In this document: piece by piece, positions 38,080-46,517 of the stretch
Position numbering within the stretch: position 1 is the first letter of the stretch
How the letters are laid out: every line of letters begins with the position of its first letter
DNA from: Sulfurospirillum sp. UBA2217
Lineage (GTDB): Bacteria; Campylobacterota; Campylobacteria; Campylobacterales; Sulfurospirillaceae
NCBI GenBank assembly: GCA_002328495.1
Contig: DCUJ01000001.1
Span: 62,001 to 126,000, forward strand
Length of the DNA: 64,000 nt
Direction: 5' to 3'
Notes under the pieces: model-generated
Databases searched by the model: none
The model's input: the letters and a program-made list of their open reading frames with translations, nothing else
Told to the model about the DNA's origin: nothing
Translations under genes and position numbers: made by a program

Positions 38080-38774
38080 TACCTAAAAATTATTTAGAAG
38101 AGATGTTTGCGCTTCAACAAAAACTCAATGACGACACCAACGGAGTGGGTTGGGAAAATGGATACACTAAAAACAATAAGATGATTAACTGGAAGCGTTG
38201 TATTTACATGGAGTGTGCGGAACTTATCGATAGCTTTAGTTGGAAGCATTGGAAAAACATCGATAAGCCTACCGATTGGGATAATGTTACGGTTGAAATC
38301 GTGGATATTTGGCATTTTGTCATGAGTGCGCTGTTGGAAGAGTATCAGGCAAATGGTCGAGGAGATAGGGAAAAACTTATTTTAGATGTACTTGATGTTC
38401 AAGGGTTTGAAGCGTTCACCAAAGAGCCTATCACAAACCATTCGACCGATCCTATGGAGCTTATTAACGATATTGAGAGTATTATCCACGGTACGACAGG
38501 ATTTGAGATAGACCTTTTTGATGGGCTTTTGCGTGAGTATTTTGCATTGGCACGAAAATGTGGGGTCAATTTGAAAGTGTTGTATAAATTTTATGTGGCC
38601 AAAAACGTTTTAAACCAATTTCGTCAAGACCATGGGTACAAAGAAGGTACATATAAAAAAGTTTGGAATGGTCATGAAGACAATGTGGTCATGCTCTCCT
38701 TTTTAGAAGGCGAAGAGGCTCCAACCATTAACGCTTTGTATAAAAACTTAGAAAAGGCGTATGCTAAAGCATAG
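38076..38774 (+). CDS. dut: Dimeric dUTP diphosphatase
   Basis: This all-helical dUTPase/dCTPase of the MazG-like superfamily has 232 residues. Motifs are ECAELIDSFSWKHWKN (the E-x-x-E/D metal motif), and VEIVDIWHFVMS for the second E-x-x-D set, followed by KNVLNQFRQDHGY. It removes dUTP and gives dUMP for thymidylate synthesis. Campylobacter uses the same dimeric type. It is last in the phoH operon and converges with queD, 1 bp apart. Confidence 0.92.
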   Translation: MIPKNYLEEMFALQQKLNDDTNGVGWENGYTKNNKMINWKRCIYMECAELIDSFSWKHWKNIDKPTDWDNVTVEIVDIWHFVMSALLEEYQANGRGDREKLILDVLDVQGFEAFTKEPITNHSTDPMELINDIESIIHGTTGFEIDLFDGLLREYFALARKCGVNLKVLYKFYVAKNVLNQFRQDHGYKEGTYKKVWNGHEDNVVMLSFLEGEEAPTINALYKNLEKAYAKA

Positions 38775-38775
38775 C

Positions 38776-39315
38776 CTACGTGTTATAAACAATACTTCTG
38801 CTTTTGGGTGTTTCTAAAAACTCTACGTGTGAGACACGAACACCCAATCGGCTCATCTTCTTTTCAATAATCCCCATCAGCCATGTTGAGATATTTTCAC
38901 TCGTCGGTACAAAATCCACAATAATATACCCCTCATACATCTCTACAATATGACTAGGCTCGTTTACCAACATGCTTAAATCGGGTGTTTGGTAGCCCGC
39001 TTCGTGGCTTATGAGGTGTTGTTTGTTTTTAAAATGAGGGAGCAATGTTTCAAACAGCGGGTCATGGCTATCGATGATAAATTTATGATCAAGCGTGGCA
39101 TCTAAAAAGAGTTTAAACCAGTTAAGATGGTGAAAATCCGTCACCATGCCATTGTTAAGGACATCGCTTTGTAAAAAGACAATCACCTTGCCTTGATGCC
39201 CGTGCAAATGCCGACACGCCAAACAGCCACTTAAAGAAAATTCACTGTCAAGTTGTTGTGACCAAACACGGTGCCCGTAACAAAAATCAAACTCTTTACT
39301 TATTTGCCATACCAT
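38776..39315 (-). CDS. queD: 6-carboxytetrahydropterin synthase family protein
   Basis: The 179-residue protein of the 6-pyruvoyl-tetrahydropterin synthase fold has zinc ligands (His in FCYGHRVWS and HLHGHQGKV), the catalytic Cys in LSGCLACRHLHGH, DFHHLNWF and the C-terminal Glu in HVEFLETPKS. QueD makes 6-carboxytetrahydropterin, the second step of queuosine synthesis. It is longer than the usual 120-140 residues because of inserts in the middle. It is divergent from queE and queC, with 110 bp between. Confidence 0.9.
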   Translation of the reverse strand: MVWQISKEFDFCYGHRVWSQQLDSEFSLSGCLACRHLHGHQGKVIVFLQSDVLNNGMVTDFHHLNWFKLFLDATLDHKFIIDSHDPLFETLLPHFKNKQHLISHEAGYQTPDLSMLVNEPSHIVEMYEGYIIVDFVPTSENISTWLMGIIEKKMSRLGVRVSHVEFLETPKSRSIVYNT

Positions 39316-39390
39316 TTACGTGTAACCTTTTAGATAGTTTATAGACAACATCATAGCAAAAAACAAATCTACTTATAATGAAGTTCATAC

Positions 39391-39396
39391 TATAAT
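39391..39396 (+). promoter_or_regulatory. queE-queC promoter -10 box
   Basis: TATAAT at 39391-39396 lies 28 bp before queE; another TATAAT is at 39374-39379. No preQ1 riboswitch pattern is seen in the short leader. Confidence 0.55.
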
Positions 39397-39424
39397 TGCT
39401 CCTTATTTTAATACAAAGAGAATC

Positions 39425-40003
39425 ATGTTAAACGTCGTCGAAATTTTTTATTCCATTCAAGGGGAAGGCTCACAAGTGGGGATTCCTTGTATTTTTATTC
39501 GTCTGCACGGCTGCAATCTTTCGTGTACATTTTGCGATGAAAGCTTGCATAAGGGCGCATATAAGCCACTGGGTTTTGAGGATATTTTGGCACAGATCAA
39601 AGCCTATCCTTCGCATAACATCGTGATTACAGGGGGCGAACCAACCTTGTATGACCTTAACGGTTTCATCGAGTTTTTGCAAGCGCACATGTATTTGGTT
39701 GCGGTAGAGACCAATGGGTATAACTTTTCCAATATTGCAAGTGCTAATTGGGTCACGTACAGTCCAAAAGATTGGAATCATATTGAAAAATATGGTTTTG
39801 ATGAGGTCAAATTCATCGTAAGCGTACACTCAAAACTTGAGAAAGTTTTGGCATTTCAAAGCTATAAACCTATTTTTATTCAACCTCAAAATGAGAAAGA
39901 CAGACCCAATTTTGAAAATGTGGCGTTTTGTATCGATTTTGTGAAAAAGCATCCACGTTTTATTTTAAGTGTTCAGTTGCATAAGTTTTTAGGAGTGGAG
40001 TGA
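39425..40003 (+). CDS. queE: 7-carboxy-7-deazaguanine synthase
   Basis: This radical-SAM enzyme converts carboxytetrahydropterin to 7-carboxy-7-deazaguanine in queuosine synthesis. The 192-residue protein has the 4Fe-4S motif C-x3-C-x2-C in GCNLSCTFCDE, the N-terminal EIFYSIQGEGSQVG, and ITGGEPTL for SAM binding. The cluster spacing is C-x3-C-x2-C, the canonical radical-SAM form. It overlaps queC by 1 bp. Confidence 0.95.
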   Translation: MLNVVEIFYSIQGEGSQVGIPCIFIRLHGCNLSCTFCDESLHKGAYKPLGFEDILAQIKAYPSHNIVITGGEPTLYDLNGFIEFLQAHMYLVAVETNGYNFSNIASANWVTYSPKDWNHIEKYGFDEVKFIVSVHSKLEKVLAFQSYKPIFIQPQNEKDRPNFENVAFCIDFVKKHPRFILSVQLHKFLGVE

Positions 40004-40671
40004 TGCGTAAAGCTCTTGTTGTTTTCAGTGGTGGACAAGACAGTACCACTTGTCTTGGTTGGGCAAAAAATCGGTTTGATGAGGTGGAGACCATCACGTT
40101 TGATTATGGGCAAAAGCACTCTGTTGAGATTGAACAGGCAAGAAAAATAGCGCAAGCTTTACATGTAAAAAACACCTTGCTCAGTCTGGATGCTTTTTCT
40201 CAGCTCAACGATTCGGCGTTAATCGATGGTACGCAAGACATCGGGGCGCACCACACCACGCACACCAATTTGCCCGCTTCGTTTGTCCCCAACCGCAATG
40301 CCATCTTTTTTACCCTAGCACACGCTTTTGCGCAAAAACAAGGCATAGAGCACATCATCATAGGCGTCAATCAGACTGATTATTCGGGGTATCCTGATTG
40401 TAGAGAGCCGTTTGTCAAAGCCCTTGAATTGGCGCTCAATCTTGGCAGTGAAGCCAACATCACCTTTCACTATCCGCTCATGCACCTCACCAAAGCGCAA
40501 ACGTTTGAACTCTCACGGGTTGAGGGTGTTTTGGACTTGGTCATTGATGAGTCGCATACGTGTTACAACGGTGTGCATACGCACAAACACGCTTGGGGTT
40601 ATGGCTGTGGTACATGTCCTGCGTGCGTGCTACGAAAACAGGGTTTTGAGGCGTTTTGCACAGGTTCATAA
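40003..40671 (+). CDS. queC: 7-cyano-7-deazaguanine synthase
   Basis: QueC makes preQ0 from carboxy-deazaguanine, ammonia and ATP. The 222-residue protein has the PP-loop FSGGQDSTTC, NRNAIFFTLA, GVNQTDYSGYPDCR and the zinc-binding cysteines at the end (CYNGVHTH, GCGTCPACVLR). ATG at 40003 with GGAG upstream is chosen over the GTG 3 bp before. The stop is followed after 4 bp by an exact iterated palindrome (40676-40685). Confidence 0.96.
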   Translation: MRKALVVFSGGQDSTTCLGWAKNRFDEVETITFDYGQKHSVEIEQARKIAQALHVKNTLLSLDAFSQLNDSALIDGTQDIGAHHTTHTNLPASFVPNRNAIFFTLAHAFAQKQGIEHIIIGVNQTDYSGYPDCREPFVKALELALNLGSEANITFHYPLMHLTKAQTFELSRVEGVLDLVIDESHTCYNGVHTHKHAWGYGCGTCPACVLRKQGFEAFCTGS

Positions 40672-40726
40672 TTCTTTACATGTAAGCGTTAAAAAAGTAC
40701 AATCAGTAAAAAATAAAGGCAAAGCT

Positions 40727-41128
40727 ATGAGCGATACTCTTTTGCGTTTTAGGCAACGATTGACCAATTATGAGAAGTCTTTGAGGCATCTTAAAATGAC
40801 CGTGGAAAAAGAGAACCTCAACGAGATCGAAAAAGCAGGGCTGATCCAGTTTTTTGAAGTCGGCTTTGAGCTAGCATGGAAAGTGATGAAAGACTATCTT
40901 GTGGCTGAGGGCTATGAGGTCAAAAGCCCACGAGAGAGCATCAAACAAGCCTTTCAATACGGGCTCATTGACGATGGAACACTATGGCTAGAAGCTCTCG
41001 AAAAACGCAATCTCAGTGCGCACACGTATGATGAATCCATCTTAGATGAACTTGAAAAGCTCATCGTGCATACCTACTACCCGATGATGGAAAAGCTTAA
41101 AGATGTATTGGCAAAAAAGACATGCTAG
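40727..41128 (+). CDS. hepT: HepT-like HEPN toxin / nucleotidyltransferase substrate-binding protein
   Basis: The 133-residue helical protein belongs to the HI0074-type nucleotidyltransferase substrate-binding (HEPN) group. It has the HEPN RNase motif R-x4-H-x-Y as RNLSAHTY near residue 100. In type VII toxin-antitoxin systems this Tyr is AMPylated by the MNT partner. ATG at 40727 fits the domain start (MSDTLLRFRQRL); a longer upstream frame runs through queC and is not real. It overlaps the MNT gene by 7 bp. Whether it is a toxin or a plain HI0074 protein is inferred. Confidence 0.8.
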   Translation: MSDTLLRFRQRLTNYEKSLRHLKMTVEKENLNEIEKAGLIQFFEVGFELAWKVMKDYLVAEGYEVKSPRESIKQAFQYGLIDDGTLWLEALEKRNLSAHTYDESILDELEKLIVHTYYPMMEKLKDVLAKKTC

Positions 41129-41427
41129 GGTTGAGTGACAAAGAACTCTCAACCTTGCGTGAAGTTTTTGCCAAGTTTGATGCCATCGAAGAAGTCATAC
41201 TTTTTGGCTCTCGTGCATATGGCACGCATCAAAAAGCTTCCGATATTGACCTTGCCATTAAGGGCAAAAATATCGACCTTAATACACTTGCAAAACTCAA
41301 ATATACCCTTGAAGAAGAGACCAATCAGCCGTACTTTTTTGATGTCGTGATTTACGATAAAATCAAAGACGATGCGTTGAAAAAGGCGATAGATGAGGGT
41401 GGAGTAGAAATATATGCAGGAATCTAA
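41122..41427 (+). CDS. mntA: MntA-like minimal nucleotidyltransferase (antitoxin)
   Basis: The 101-residue protein is a minimal MNT-family nucleotidyltransferase with the catalytic GS-x10-D-x-D: GSRAYG followed by SDIDLAI. A third acidic residue lies in FFDVVIYD. In MntA/HepT pairs it neutralises the toxin by attaching AMP to the Tyr in the HEPN motif. It follows the toxin-like gene, overlapping by 7 bp. The HI0073/HI0074 pair in Haemophilus is the same arrangement. Confidence 0.82.
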   Translation: MLGLSDKELSTLREVFAKFDAIEEVILFGSRAYGTHQKASDIDLAIKGKNIDLNTLAKLKYTLEEETNQPYFFDVVIYDKIKDDALKKAIDEGGVEIYAGI

Positions 41428-41429
41428 AT

Positions 41430-42022
41430 ATGCTTGAAGCCTTGGGCATAATTGCAACTATTTTAGGAATCATCACTGTATTGATTATGTGTATGGAAAG
41501 GTTATTGATTATAGAAAGAGACGAAATGAAAAGCAAAAGAAAATTATCGATACTTCAAATGTTGAAACACAAGAAGCTAAAAGAGATGTATTTGATATTA
41601 GTAATTTGAAATTTATAGAGAGTTTACCTGAAGAAAGAGATTTAGCTTATAAAAATGCTCATAAAAAATGGGATACAGGCGTTACCTCGTTAATGAGAGA
41701 AGGTAATTATGATGTCATAGAATTTTTGAAAGTGGAATGGCTTAAGCTATCTGAATTTTACACATCTCACAACTTTGAAGGTAAATCTTCGGAAGAATAT
41801 ATTGATGATTATATAAAAAAACGATTTGCTTTTCATTGGGCAAAGCATATGCCAAATGGCAAATTTCAAAGCGGAACCATTGTTTATGTTACGGTTGGAT
41901 CAGATGTTATCGCAGATATGGAAATACTTATAGATGAGATGGTAGGAACATTATCTTTTTATAATGACGACTTTAATTATTTAGAATGGAAAAAAAGATG
42001 GATAGTTAATAATCCATCTTAA
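41430..42022 (+). pseudogene. Membrane-anchored protein gene with apparent frameshift, family unknown
   Basis: An ATG at 41430, 2 bp after mntA, opens a frame coding a membrane helix (ALGIIATILGIITVLI), but this frame runs only 59 codons (to 41609). The next frame carries a 177-residue soluble part from GTG 41489 to 42022 whose first residues (DYVYGKVIDYRKRRNEKQ, read from just before the GTG) look like the natural continuation. Adding one 4-bp unit GATT at TTGATTATG (41481-41489) would join both into one protein of about 198 residues. It may be a pseudogene, phase-variable, or a sequence error. The body is more AT-rich than its neighbours and no family is recognised. Confidence 0.6.
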
Positions 42023-42034
42023 AAGGATTTATTA

Positions 42035-42364
42035 ATGCAAATGAGTCACATCCCTTTTGAAACAACCGATTGGGAAAATATCAAAAAAGTAGAGTACAAA
42101 GGCAAAAGTGGTAGTGCGTTTTGGCGTACCAAACAGTGTGGTACGATTCGTGTGCGTATGGTGGAGTACACCGCAGGCTACAAAGCCGATCATTGGTGTC
42201 AAAAAGGGCATATTCTTTTGTGTTTAGAGGGTGAGCTTTATACCGAACTTGAAAATGGCGAAGTGCATCTTTTAAAAGCGGGCATGAGTTACGAAGTAGC
42301 GGATGATACGATGGCACACCGCTCTTATACACGATGTGGAGCAAAGCTTTTTATTGTGGATTGA
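42035..42364 (+). CDS. DHCW-motif cupin-fold protein
   Basis: This 109-residue single-domain cupin contains HWCQKGHILLCLEGEL, the cupin motif 1 region with the Asp-His-Trp-Cys variant that names the DHCW group, and SYEVADDTMAHRSYT in motif 2. The metal ligands would be the His in DHW, GH and AHR. The reaction is unknown. AAAAGG is the ribosome site. It ends just before an iterated palindrome at 42366-42375. Confidence 0.82.
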   Translation: MQMSHIPFETTDWENIKKVEYKGKSGSAFWRTKQCGTIRVRMVEYTAGYKADHWCQKGHILLCLEGELYTELENGEVHLLKAGMSYEVADDTMAHRSYTRCGAKLFIVD

Positions 42365-42381
42365 TTTACATGTAAAGCTTG

Positions 42382-42410
42382 AACACCTTGCGTTTAAAGC
42401 GCAAGGTGTT
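42382..42410. terminator. Bidirectional hairpin between cupin and DASS genes
   Basis: AACACCTTGCG (42382-42392) and CGCAAGGTGTT (42400-42410) form a perfect 11-bp stem with a 7-base loop. It is at the convergence of two genes and is followed by a tandem 8-bp repeat. Confidence 0.65.
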
Positions 42411-42429
42411 AGGGTGTTAGGGTGTTAGA
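42406..42429. repeat. Tandem 8-bp repeat next to the DASS stop codon
   Basis: GTGTTAGG occurs twice, followed by GTGTTAGA. The first copy overlaps the right arm of the hairpin and the last includes the stop of the minus-strand gene (42425-42427). It may vary in copy number without changing the protein. Confidence 0.7.
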
Positions 42430-43786
42430 GAAAATATTTCCAGTAAAGCATCGCCGTTAGTGTAATAAGACCAATGCCCGTGATATTAAGGATAAATCCA
42501 AATTTTGCCATGGTTGATACGCCTACTTCTCCCGTACTCATAGCAATGGCGTTTGGTGGCGTGGCGATAGGGAGCATAAAGGCGTAGCTTGCACAAATGG
42601 TGGCAGCCATCATGAGAAGTTGCGTATCGGCTCCAACGGCTTGTGCTAAAGAGTAGATGATAGGAAGCGTGATGGAAATCAGTGCTGTGTTACTGGTAAC
42701 CTCCGTGGTAAAGGTCATCAACGTCGCGACAATCAGCAAAATAAGCCACGGTGAAAAATCTGCGATGAGCATCAATTTTGTAGCCACTTCATTTGCCAAC
42801 CCTGTTTTAGAAAATGCTGCTGCGATGGCAAACCCTGCCCCAAATAAAAACATAATGTCATAGGGCACTTTTTTGCTATCAGCCCATGTTAAAACACCGA
42901 TTTTTGGAACAAACATCAACAGACCATACGAGAGGAGGATGATTTTTTCATCGAGTCCTAACCCTTGATAATACGGCTCTATAGGAGAGTTGACAAATAA
43001 CAAAACGATTAAAGAGCCTAGTATCCATAAAAGGTGTTTTTGGTCAGGAGTAAGGGCGTGTTTTTCTTCGATTTCACCAATGTTGCCCACATTATGAAGC
43101 CCATAAGAGAGTAGAAGCGACATCAAAATGAGCATCACAAAGGCTAAAGGTGCGACAAGTGCTACCCATTTTACAAAAGGAATCATCGCCATGCCTTTAC
43201 TTTCCATGAAGCCTAGCATGAGCATATTTGGCGGTGTTCCAATCGGAGTAATAATCCCTCCAATACTTGCTCCATACGCAATAGCTAAAATAAAACGAAT
43301 TTTTAGCACTTTATGTGACGTTAAAAAGGAGGCGATAGGAATGAGTAAGAGTGCCGTGGTTGTGTTAGAGAGAATAGAGCTTAAGATGCCTGATGTGAAA
43401 GCAAGTGAGAGGATAATCCCTCGTGGCGTGCTTGGAAAAAGGGTTAAAATCTTTGATGCGATGACTTTATGCAAATCAATCTTTTCCGTTGCAATGGCTA
43501 ATAAAAAGCCACCGAGAAAAAGATAAATGATGGGATTGGAATAATTGGTAGTGGTTGCACTGGTGGAGAGCAGTCCAAAAGAGGGGAATAAAATAATGGG
43601 AAGTAATGAAACAACGCCCAGAGGCAAGCCATCATTGGTCCAAAGAGTGACTAAAAACACCAAGACACCAATGAGTGTCGCATGAATGGGCGCAAAACCT
43701 AAACGTCCAATACCAAAGCCAATAATTCCCAAAAGAAGGGCTAAGCCGATCTTTTTATAGCATGATTGTTCCATTAAATGATCCAT
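42425..43786 (-). CDS. SLC13/DASS-family anion transporter
   Basis: The 453-residue protein has 11-12 membrane helices. The DASS signature is visible as two repeats: SNTTTALLLIPIA in the first half and TSNTALISITLP in the second (the SNT motifs that bind sodium and carboxylate), with GTPPNMLMLG and ATPPNAIAMSTG. It imports dicarboxylates, sulfate or similar anions with sodium; the substrate is unknown. The gene stands alone. Confidence 0.9.
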   Translation of the reverse strand: MDHLMEQSCYKKIGLALLLGIIGFGIGRLGFAPIHATLIGVLVFLVTLWTNDGLPLGVVSLLPIILFPSFGLLSTSATTTNYSNPIIYLFLGGFLLAIATEKIDLHKVIASKILTLFPSTPRGIILSLAFTSGILSSILSNTTTALLLIPIASFLTSHKVLKIRFILAIAYGASIGGIITPIGTPPNMLMLGFMESKGMAMIPFVKWVALVAPLAFVMLILMSLLLSYGLHNVGNIGEIEEKHALTPDQKHLLWILGSLIVLLFVNSPIEPYYQGLGLDEKIILLSYGLLMFVPKIGVLTWADSKKVPYDIMFLFGAGFAIAAAFSKTGLANEVATKLMLIADFSPWLILLIVATLMTFTTEVTSNTALISITLPIIYSLAQAVGADTQLLMMAATICASYAFMLPIATPPNAIAMSTGEVGVSTMAKFGFILNITGIGLITLTAMLYWKYFL

Positions 43787-43915
43787 AAAAGTAAATTTTA
43801 GACTATTCTAACGGAGCACTAAGACATAAAAAGGACTTTTTGAGAAACAGAAGCCACAGAAGCCATACTCTCACTTCTGTGTGTAAAATCGTAACATAAT
43901 CATTACATGTAAAGG

Positions 43916-44320
43916 TTAATAACTCATAGACCCTGCATTGAGTAAGCCAATGGCGATGGATAAAGATGCCATTAAAACACCGACAGCTACATTGCCATCT
44001 TGGATATGTTTATCAACCGAATATTTTCCTCCAAAACGGGTCATAATGCTTGCAAAAAGAAGCTGTACGACGATGGCAACTCCTGCCCAAATCACAAAAT
44101 CAATGTACGAAATGGAGTGAACCAGTGCGCTGTGAAGGGGAATACAAAGCCCAACTATCGCGCCACCAAAGCCAAGGGCAGAAGCAGTGTTGTTTTCTGC
44201 AAAAATCATTTGGTAGTCATCGTAAGGGGTTACTTTGGCATAGAGTACCAAAAAGAGAAGTACTAGGGCTACGGTGGTTATGAAGAAGAGTGAAAAAGAG
44301 AGAAGAAAGTCGATGAGCAT
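43916..44320 (-). CDS. DUF350 family membrane protein
   Basis: The 134-residue protein has four membrane helices. The DUF350 pattern is visible: YDDYQMIFAENNTASALGFGGAIVGLCIPL and NVAVGVLMASLSIAIGLLNAGSMS. The family is of unknown function; in other genomes it sits beside stress or spermidine-synthase-like genes. It lies 28 bp after the MFS gene and may share its transcript. An iterated palindrome lies just past its stop (43903-43912). Confidence 0.85.
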   Translation of the reverse strand: MLIDFLLSFSLFFITTVALVLLFLVLYAKVTPYDDYQMIFAENNTASALGFGGAIVGLCIPLHSALVHSISYIDFVIWAGVAIVVQLLFASIMTRFGGKYSVDKHIQDGNVAVGVLMASLSIAIGLLNAGSMSY

Positions 44321-44348
44321 GAGAACACCTTTTTATTGGAAGTATATC

Positions 44349-45575
44349 CTACTTCTGTAAATCTTTGAGAAAGAGCGATAACCAAAAAGCGATTGAGAGT
44401 AAAATAATACTGAGACTATAGAGACCAACGTAGCCTATTAAGGAGAGTAAAAAGCCTCCAGGAATGGAAAAAAAGATGCCAATCGAGGAGAGATTGGACT
44501 GGATAGCAATGTACACAGGGCGTTTATCTTCAGGGGCAATGATGGCAATGAGGTTTCCAAAACCAAGACGCACCCCATCCATGCTTCCTCCAATGATGAA
44601 AAAGAGCAGGGCATAGCCCGCAGCTGAATTTGCTATAAATGCACCCAAAATGCTTATGATGCTAAGCATGATAGCACTGCTTACCGTGGTACGATTGTTG
44701 CCTTTAGAAGAGAGTTTTCCCCATAAAATATTACTCACCATTGCTCCTGACATTTGTGCGGAGATAAAAAGCCCAAGAGTGTGTGCATCAAGGTTTATTT
44801 TTGTTTTAGCGTCTAAAACGATGAACGGTAGTGAAAGCAAATAGGCGTAAGAGAGAAAATAGGTCACAATTTGGTGTGAGAGATAACGGTCTTGCTTTAA
44901 AAGTGCTCTTCCATTGCGCAAAAAGGTACGAAAGTTTTTCTCTTTTTGAGAGACGTTTGCTTTGATGGGTTCATGTACGGTTGAAAAGGCGATGAGTCCA
45001 ATGCCCATCAAGAGTGCACTAAAGATGAAAAGGTAGCCATAACTCTGAGGTGCGGGGAACGCTTTTAAAATCCATGCCGCAATGCCTCCGCTTAAAATAG
45101 AGCCAAGCCCTGCAAAAAATTGTTTCCATGCCATGGTTTTACCGCGAAACTGATGGGTAAAAACTTTAGAGACAATTTCTTGAAAATAGACAGCCCCGAA
45201 GCCTGCCGAAAAAGAGAAGGCAAAAAGACCACATCCAAGCACGTACAAAGAGAGGGTGTGATGCTCATCACCCAAGAGTAATATCAAAAATCCGATGCCA
45301 AACCATGTCACAAATCGTGCTAAAAAAATACGCCGCAAATAGGGAAGCATCACAGGGTAGCTTTGGGCATTAAATGCAGCCAAAAGTTGTACTACCACCG
45401 CACCCCCTCTCAATAAAGAGGCAAAAAAACCGACTAATGCAGGGCTTCCTCCAAAATGGGTGACCATCAAAGGCAAAATCGTAGCAGGCTCCGCAATCGC
45501 CGTTGCAATGCCTAAGAAAAAACCATGGGCAATATTTTTAATGTGGTTGGATGTTGAGTTGATGCCCTGCTTCAC
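44349..45575 (-). CDS. Major facilitator superfamily transporter
   Basis: The 408-residue protein has 12 membrane helices in two halves, with a central cytosolic loop near residue 200 (VHEPIKANVSQKEKNF). Family-typical residues are seen (GFGAVYFQEIVSKVF, GKTMAWKQFFAGLGS), but no substrate motif. It could be an efflux pump. It is divergent from the phosphonate operon that starts 115 bp away, but a link is speculative. Confidence 0.82.
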   Translation of the reverse strand: MKQGINSTSNHIKNIAHGFFLGIATAIAEPATILPLMVTHFGGSPALVGFFASLLRGGAVVVQLLAAFNAQSYPVMLPYLRRIFLARFVTWFGIGFLILLLGDEHHTLSLYVLGCGLFAFSFSAGFGAVYFQEIVSKVFTHQFRGKTMAWKQFFAGLGSILSGGIAAWILKAFPAPQSYGYLFIFSALLMGIGLIAFSTVHEPIKANVSQKEKNFRTFLRNGRALLKQDRYLSHQIVTYFLSYAYLLSLPFIVLDAKTKINLDAHTLGLFISAQMSGAMVSNILWGKLSSKGNNRTTVSSAIMLSIISILGAFIANSAAGYALLFFIIGGSMDGVRLGFGNLIAIIAPEDKRPVYIAIQSNLSSIGIFFSIPGGFLLSLIGYVGLYSLSIILLSIAFWLSLFLKDLQK

Positions 45576-45651
45576 GCAAAATTCCTTTTAAAAAAAGGAG
45601 ATTTTACCACTTTTAGCATCAAAAAAGGCTTCGTAATCGTCTTGAGATTTT

Positions 45652-45692
45652 TTGGAGGTAGGATGTGGCTAAAAATTGATGGAGGTAGGATG
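45652..45692 (+). repeat. Duplicated ribosome-binding/start segment before phnX
   Basis: GGAGGTAGGATG occurs twice in this stretch, 28 bp apart and each followed in the same frame by codons for a basic start (ATG TGG CTA and ATG ATG AAA). It looks like a short tandem duplication of the phnX start region, giving phnX two possible ribosome sites. Confidence 0.6.
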
Positions 45693-46517
45693 ATGAAACG
45701 CGGTGTGCAAGGGGTCATTTGTGATTGGGCGGGGACGATGGTTGATTTTGGGTCACTCTCTCCTGTTGCAGCCTTTAAAGAAGCGTTTGGGCGTCATGGA
45801 TTTGAGGTTAGTTTTGAAGAGATTCGTGCGCACATGGGAATGTTGAAGCTTGATCACACACGGGCTATTTTAGAAGCAACCAAAGAGCGTTTTTTTGAGA
45901 AATTTGGATTTTATCCAACAGAGCGTGATGCTAAGGCTATCTACCATCATTTTGAACCTGCCTTGTTTTCCGCGTTAAAAGAGCACAGCAAACCCATTCG
46001 AGGGGCGGTAGAATTTGCAGAAGCTTTGAAAGAAAAAGGAATCAAACTAGGTTCTACCACGGGCTACACCTGTTCCATGATGGAGGTTGTGTTAAATGAA
46101 GCGGGCAAGGAAGGGTATCGACCAGAGTGTTATGTGTGTCCGTCTACCTATTTGCCAGGACGTCCTAATCCGTTTATGATTTACAAAAATGCGATTGAGC
46201 TTGAAATCTTTCCACTAAGTTCCATTGTTAAAATAGGCGATACACTGAGTGATATACGTGAGGGATTAAATGCGGGATGTTGGAGTATTGGGGTTGCCAT
46301 GAGTGGGAATGAAATGGGACTCTCTCTTGCTCAAATGGAGCATTTACCCAAAAATGAGGTGGATGAAAAGTTGGCTCATGCACGAGCGAGACTTCAAGAT
46401 GCGGGCGCGCACTGTGTAATCGATGGTATTTGGGATGCGTTACCGCTTTTAGAGCTTATTAATACCAAAATTATCAATGGAGAAACGCCATGTGTGATCG
46501 ACTTTATGAAACAATAG
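45690..46517 (+). CDS. phnX: Phosphonoacetaldehyde hydrolase (phosphonatase)
   Basis: PhnX cleaves the C-P bond of phosphonoacetaldehyde to acetaldehyde and phosphate. The 275-residue HAD-type enzyme has the nucleophile in ICDWAGTMVD, the Schiff-base Lys in MGMLKLDH, GSTTGY, and GDTLSDIREGLNAG. The first ATG of the frame (45642) would add 16 residues; ATG at 45690 with GGAGG upstream fits the family start better. It overlaps phnW by 28 bp. Together they convert 2-aminoethylphosphonate to acetaldehyde and phosphate. Confidence 0.95.
   Translation: MMKRGVQGVICDWAGTMVDFGSLSPVAAFKEAFGRHGFEVSFEEIRAHMGMLKLDHTRAILEATKERFFEKFGFYPTERDAKAIYHHFEPALFSALKEHSKPIRGAVEFAEALKEKGIKLGSTTGYTCSMMEVVLNEAGKEGYRPECYVCPSTYLPGRPNPFMIYKNAIELEIFPLSSIVKIGDTLSDIREGLNAGCWSIGVAMSGNEMGLSLAQMEHLPKNEVDEKLAHARARLQDAGAHCVIDGIWDALPLLELINTKIINGETPCVIDFMKQ

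Noticed and set aside
40412..40726. Long upstream extension of the HepT-like gene through queC
   Set aside because: The extended frame runs through the conserved zinc-binding end of queC and has no ribosome site; the HEPN domain starts at 40727.
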